Below are positions 61,343-64,000 of a stretch of 64,000 nucleotides of DNA, in pieces. The position numbers and the translations under genes are program-made. Origin of the DNA: Bacteroidaceae bacterium (GTDB lineage Bacteria; Bacteroidota; Bacteroidia; Bacteroidales; Bacteroidaceae); contig JAFUGG010000024.1 in assembly GCA_017469525.1 (NCBI GenBank), positions 1 through 64,000 of the forward strand. Reading direction: 5' to 3'. The notes under the pieces are model-generated. The model was given only the letters and a program-made list of their open reading frames with translations. It was not told where the DNA came from and did not search any database. Each line of letters opens with the position of its first letter. Position 1 is the stretch's first letter.

Positions 61343-63883
61343 TTACTTCTGAATCACCTTCTTGCCGTCCCTTACGACGATGCCTTTGTAGTCGTTGCCC
61401 ACGCGCTGGCCCTGCAGGTTGTACTGGGATTCGGACGCCGTCTGCCGAGCCTGCAGTGCTTCGATGCCGTCGGGGTCATCGCCCTCGACGGGAGAGCTGA
61501 GCAGGTAGAACTCGTCGATGACCTCACCATTGACGACGTCCGTACCGTAGATGGCCGTCACGTCGAAATACTTGCCCGTGATGTTGGAGGGAAGCGTTAT
61601 CTTGGGCGACTTGATTTGGAACAGGTTCCACAGACGCACGCGGTGGTCGCCGATGACGGCAAACACACCTCCGTCGCGAACCAGTGTCAGGCCTCTCACA
61701 CAGACCATATCGGCATAGCGTTTGGAGGCAAGACTCTCGCCGAGCAACTCGACGGGCTGGGCAGCCGAGCCGCTGCGGACTGACACATCGCCAGGTCCCG
61801 ACATCCCACTGACAGCCGCAAGCTGCGGCATACGGTTCACGTAGGTCAGGCTGCCGTACACCGTCCCGTTGAGCACATCGTTTCTCTTGACGTCGAGGCC
61901 CGTGCCGTTGAGCACGATACTGCCACTGGCGTCGCGCAGGTAGATATTGTCGCCATAGACGTAGAGCACCTGGGCATCCGTCAACGTGAGCAGGCCGTCC
62001 GTGCCTTCTTCCATGGCGCAGAAGGAAGCAATGTCCTGAACCTCATTGAGCTCTGTCACCGTCACGGTGCAGGTGGCTGTCAGCTTATCGTTGGCAGTGA
62101 CAGTGATGTGAGCCTCGCCGACCGAGAGGGCCGTGACGAGGCCTTCCTGACTGACCGTAGCCACCTCCTCGTTGTCGCTGGCAAAGCTGAGCACACAGGT
62201 GGCGGACTCAGGGTCCTGCACCGTAGTGAGCTGAAGCTGTGTACCCACGCTGACCTTGTACGTATCGCTGCCAAAGGCGATGGACGACAATACATCCACG
62301 TCGTAGGCATCGAACGTGATGACACCGCCGCTCTCCTTAATGTTGCGCAGTCCGAAGTTGGACAGCTTGCCCGTCCAGGTCTTCAGGTTCGGCGTGGTCT
62401 CATTGTTGATTGTCGTCACATTGCGAGTGCCGGGGAACGGGTCGCTGGCAGTAGCTCCCGACTTGGTGCCGCCGGCGCGCAACAGCTCATAGTAGGGATG
62501 GCCGGGATTGTCGTTCACCGTATTGTAGTTAGTCCAGGCCGCAGTATTGGTCGAATCGACCCGGAAGATGAGCATGCCATGGCCCGGCAGCTCGCTGTCC
62601 CACTTCACGTTCTGACGGTTCTCGATGTAGAACGCCTCCTTCTTCTCCTGAGTGTTCAGGCGGTAGCCTGTGTTGCTTGCATGGAGAGCATCGATGCTGT
62701 ACGAGCCCGCCTCGCTGATGAACTCAGGAGAGGCAAAGCCCAGGGCATAACGTTCGAAGAGAGAGAAGCCGCATGGCGTGCGTCCGTAATTGTAGTCGGA
62801 ACCGCTCGCCATGAGCGACCATCCATCGGGGGTCACGCACTGGCCCGAGTACTGGTTGCCTGTATCGTAGAAGTCAGGCAAGCCAAGCACATGGCTGAAC
62901 TCATGACACATCGTGCCGATGCCCTCAAGCACACTCCAGCTGTCATTACCGAAGAGTTCAGTGGAGCAAGCATAGCGGCCCAGATAGACACCGTCCTTAC
63001 GGACATTGCTCTCATAGCTGATGTCATATTGGTGAGGCCACAGCAAGCGGCTGTCGTTGCCCTGGATATAGGAACCCAGGCCGGAGAAGATGAAGTAGAT
63101 CATGTCCACCTTTCCGTCACCATCGACATCATAGTCTCTGAAGTTAACCTGAGAGTCGGCTGCCGTGCAGGCATCTATCATCAACTGGGTTGCATTTTCC
63201 GTGGATTCCACATAGTACTGGCTGCGACTTATCTTCACGGGCCCTACCACATCGAAGGTAGGAACGAAGATGCCATTGGAATTGTCGCGGTAGTAGTCGC
63301 GGATGCTGCCCGTACAACGGATGTTGGTACCATAGCCACTGATGTTGGTACGGCTGTTGCCTGTATAGTTGTCTGCATTAATCATGTCATCCATGATGTC
63401 GGCATAGTCGTCGTAGCGGAAAGGACAATCACTGTACTCCACGAGTATCACCAAGCCGCGGAACTTCGAATAGTCATAGCGCGCCTCACGGCGCTGGCTG
63501 AGCAGGCGGGCACCGGCGGCACGGTTCTGGCGACGCATCTGCGCCATCCGCTCCGTAGGCTGAGGCGTCAGGCGGCCAGTCTTCTCAATATATGAGCGCT
63601 CCTCTGCCGTGCGCTCGCCGGCATCATGAGCCAGCAGAGCCGTGGGCTCAAGCTGTCCCTCGTTGTTTTTCCTGGCATAGACATAGGCGCCATCATCACG
63701 GCGTACCAGCGAATAGCCGTCGTCTGTAGTATTGTAATGGAGATACTCATCCCCGACCAGACGGATCGTAACGCTGGAGCCATCCGGCTGAAGCACACGC
63801 ATAGTGCCACGGTAGGCCGGACGGCCATAGAAAATGGAGACACCCAAGAGCATCGCCATTATCGTAGTTGTTAATCTTCTCAT
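61343..63883 (-). CDS. secreted M6-family metalloprotease with Por-type tail
   Basis: An 846-residue exported protein: signal peptide (1-20), an M6 protease domain with the zinc motif HEFSHVLGLPD and the later met-turn-like DGWSLMASGS, a bacterial Ig-like region (VATVSQEGLVTALSVGEAHITVTA) near residue 600, a further beta domain, and a C-terminal YNLQGQRV...GIVVRDGKKVIQK sorting tail. It is probably released or surface-bound and digests proteins. It ends at a hairpin terminator. Confidence 0.88.
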   Translation of the reverse strand: MRRLTTTIMAMLLGVSIFYGRPAYRGTMRVLQPDGSSVTIRLVGDEYLHYNTTDDGYSLVRRDDGAYVYARKNNEGQLEPTALLAHDAGERTAEERSYIEKTGRLTPQPTERMAQMRRQNRAAGARLLSQRREARYDYSKFRGLVILVEYSDCPFRYDDYADIMDDMINADNYTGNSRTNISGYGTNIRCTGSIRDYYRDNSNGIFVPTFDVVGPVKISRSQYYVESTENATQLMIDACTAADSQVNFRDYDVDGDGKVDMIYFIFSGLGSYIQGNDSRLLWPHQYDISYESNVRKDGVYLGRYACSTELFGNDSWSVLEGIGTMCHEFSHVLGLPDFYDTGNQYSGQCVTPDGWSLMASGSDYNYGRTPCGFSLFERYALGFASPEFISEAGSYSIDALHASNTGYRLNTQEKKEAFYIENRQNVKWDSELPGHGMLIFRVDSTNTAAWTNYNTVNDNPGHPYYELLRAGGTKSGATASDPFPGTRNVTTINNETTPNLKTWTGKLSNFGLRNIKESGGVITFDAYDVDVLSSIAFGSDTYKVSVGTQLQLTTVQDPESATCVLSFASDNEEVATVSQEGLVTALSVGEAHITVTANDKLTATCTVTVTELNEVQDIASFCAMEEGTDGLLTLTDAQVLYVYGDNIYLRDASGSIVLNGTGLDVKRNDVLNGTVYGSLTYVNRMPQLAAVSGMSGPGDVSVRSGSAAQPVELLGESLASKRYADMVCVRGLTLVRDGGVFAVIGDHRVRLWNLFQIKSPKITLPSNITGKYFDVTAIYGTDVVNGEVIDEFYLLSSPVEGDDPDGIEALQARQTASESQYNLQGQRVGNDYKGIVVRDGKKVIQK

Positions 63884-63955
63884 TTATTCATTTGCTTGAG
63901 CCTTGCCCGGGTTCCTCCCGCATGGAGAAGAACCCGTGCAAACTCTGTTCTTCTC

Positions 63956-64000
63956 TTATTTTACCAAGAACTTCTTGCCGTCCTTCACGACGACGCCCTT
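63956..64000 (-). CDS. C-terminal end of another secreted protein (runs off the window)
   Basis: The minus strand reads KGVVVKDGKKFLVK followed by TAA (63956-63958). This is the last part of a Por/T9SS-like tail, almost the same as that of the M6 protease. Only about 14 residues are visible, so the main body is unknown. The 63884-63955 gap holds a weak CGGGTTC/GAACCCG hairpin. Confidence 0.6.
   Translation of the reverse strand, partial: KGVVVKDGKKFLVK

Overview
The window looks like a chromosomal segment of a Bacteroidales bacterium, most likely Prevotellaceae-like. The signs are promoters with the Bacteroides -33/-7 pattern (TTTG, about 20 bases, TAnnTTTG), the trpB-E-G-D-C-F-A order, the N-succinylornithine-type carbamoyltransferase beside argR/argG/argC/argD, a long SecA with a C-terminal zinc tail, a GldE-like protein, GH106 and GH109 enzymes, and secreted proteins ending in Por/T9SS-like tails. 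No rRNA, tRNA, CRISPR array, prophage or complete transposon was seen.

Layout: 1-1.35 kb, start of a TPR protein and a SIMPL protein. 1.35-2.6 kb, repeats, a 22-bp array, then a trp promoter, a leader peptide with three Trp codons and an attenuator. 2.6-9.3 kb, the full trp operon. 9.4-17.9 kb, chromate transporter pair, purL, rng, a tiny basic protein, mutY and a DUF5362-like membrane protein. 18.2-25.5 kb, GH106, HU-like protein, CHC2/TOPRIM protein, 5-FTHF cyclo-ligase and GH109. 25.6-31.4 kb, rlmN, DUF4837 lipoprotein, a PdxA-like protein without catalytic residues, a sigma-54 activator, lptE, a TPR-like protein and secG. 31.4-36 kb, an N-acetylhexosamine kinase-like protein, cutC, serine dehydratase, nitroreductase and a small secreted protein. 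36-47.4 kb, arginine/proline genes on the minus strand (argR, GNAT, argG, argC, argD, proC, proB, proA), with an XRE-cupin regulator, an acyl-CoA synthetase and argF' downstream. 47.5-51.5 kb, gldE, lptC, an outer-membrane protein and coaX. 51.9-61 kb, a DUF4105 protein, an inactive-looking phosphatase, secA, an unknown acidic protein and ppiD. 61.3-64 kb, an M6 protease and the end of another secreted protein.

The most unusual signal is non-coding. Eleven intergenic sites carry short arrays of units repeated with a strict period of 22 bp (a few steps are 20-24). The unit sequence is similar within a site but differs between sites, and most units share a loose GCAA-N(4-6)-CACG pattern. The arrays lie inside operons, between convergent genes and between divergent genes, and I found none inside a coding sequence beyond its edge. 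Two of them sit in a duplicated non-coding module. A second layer is a short CCCTCCCC/GGGGAGGG palindrome found in frame inside trpE, purL, the GH106 gene, the cyclo-ligase gene, proA and proB. A third is 9-10 nt 'word' repeats that also enter some coding ends.

All calls come from reading the sequence. Family names rest on motif recognition and remembered homologues, not on a database search.
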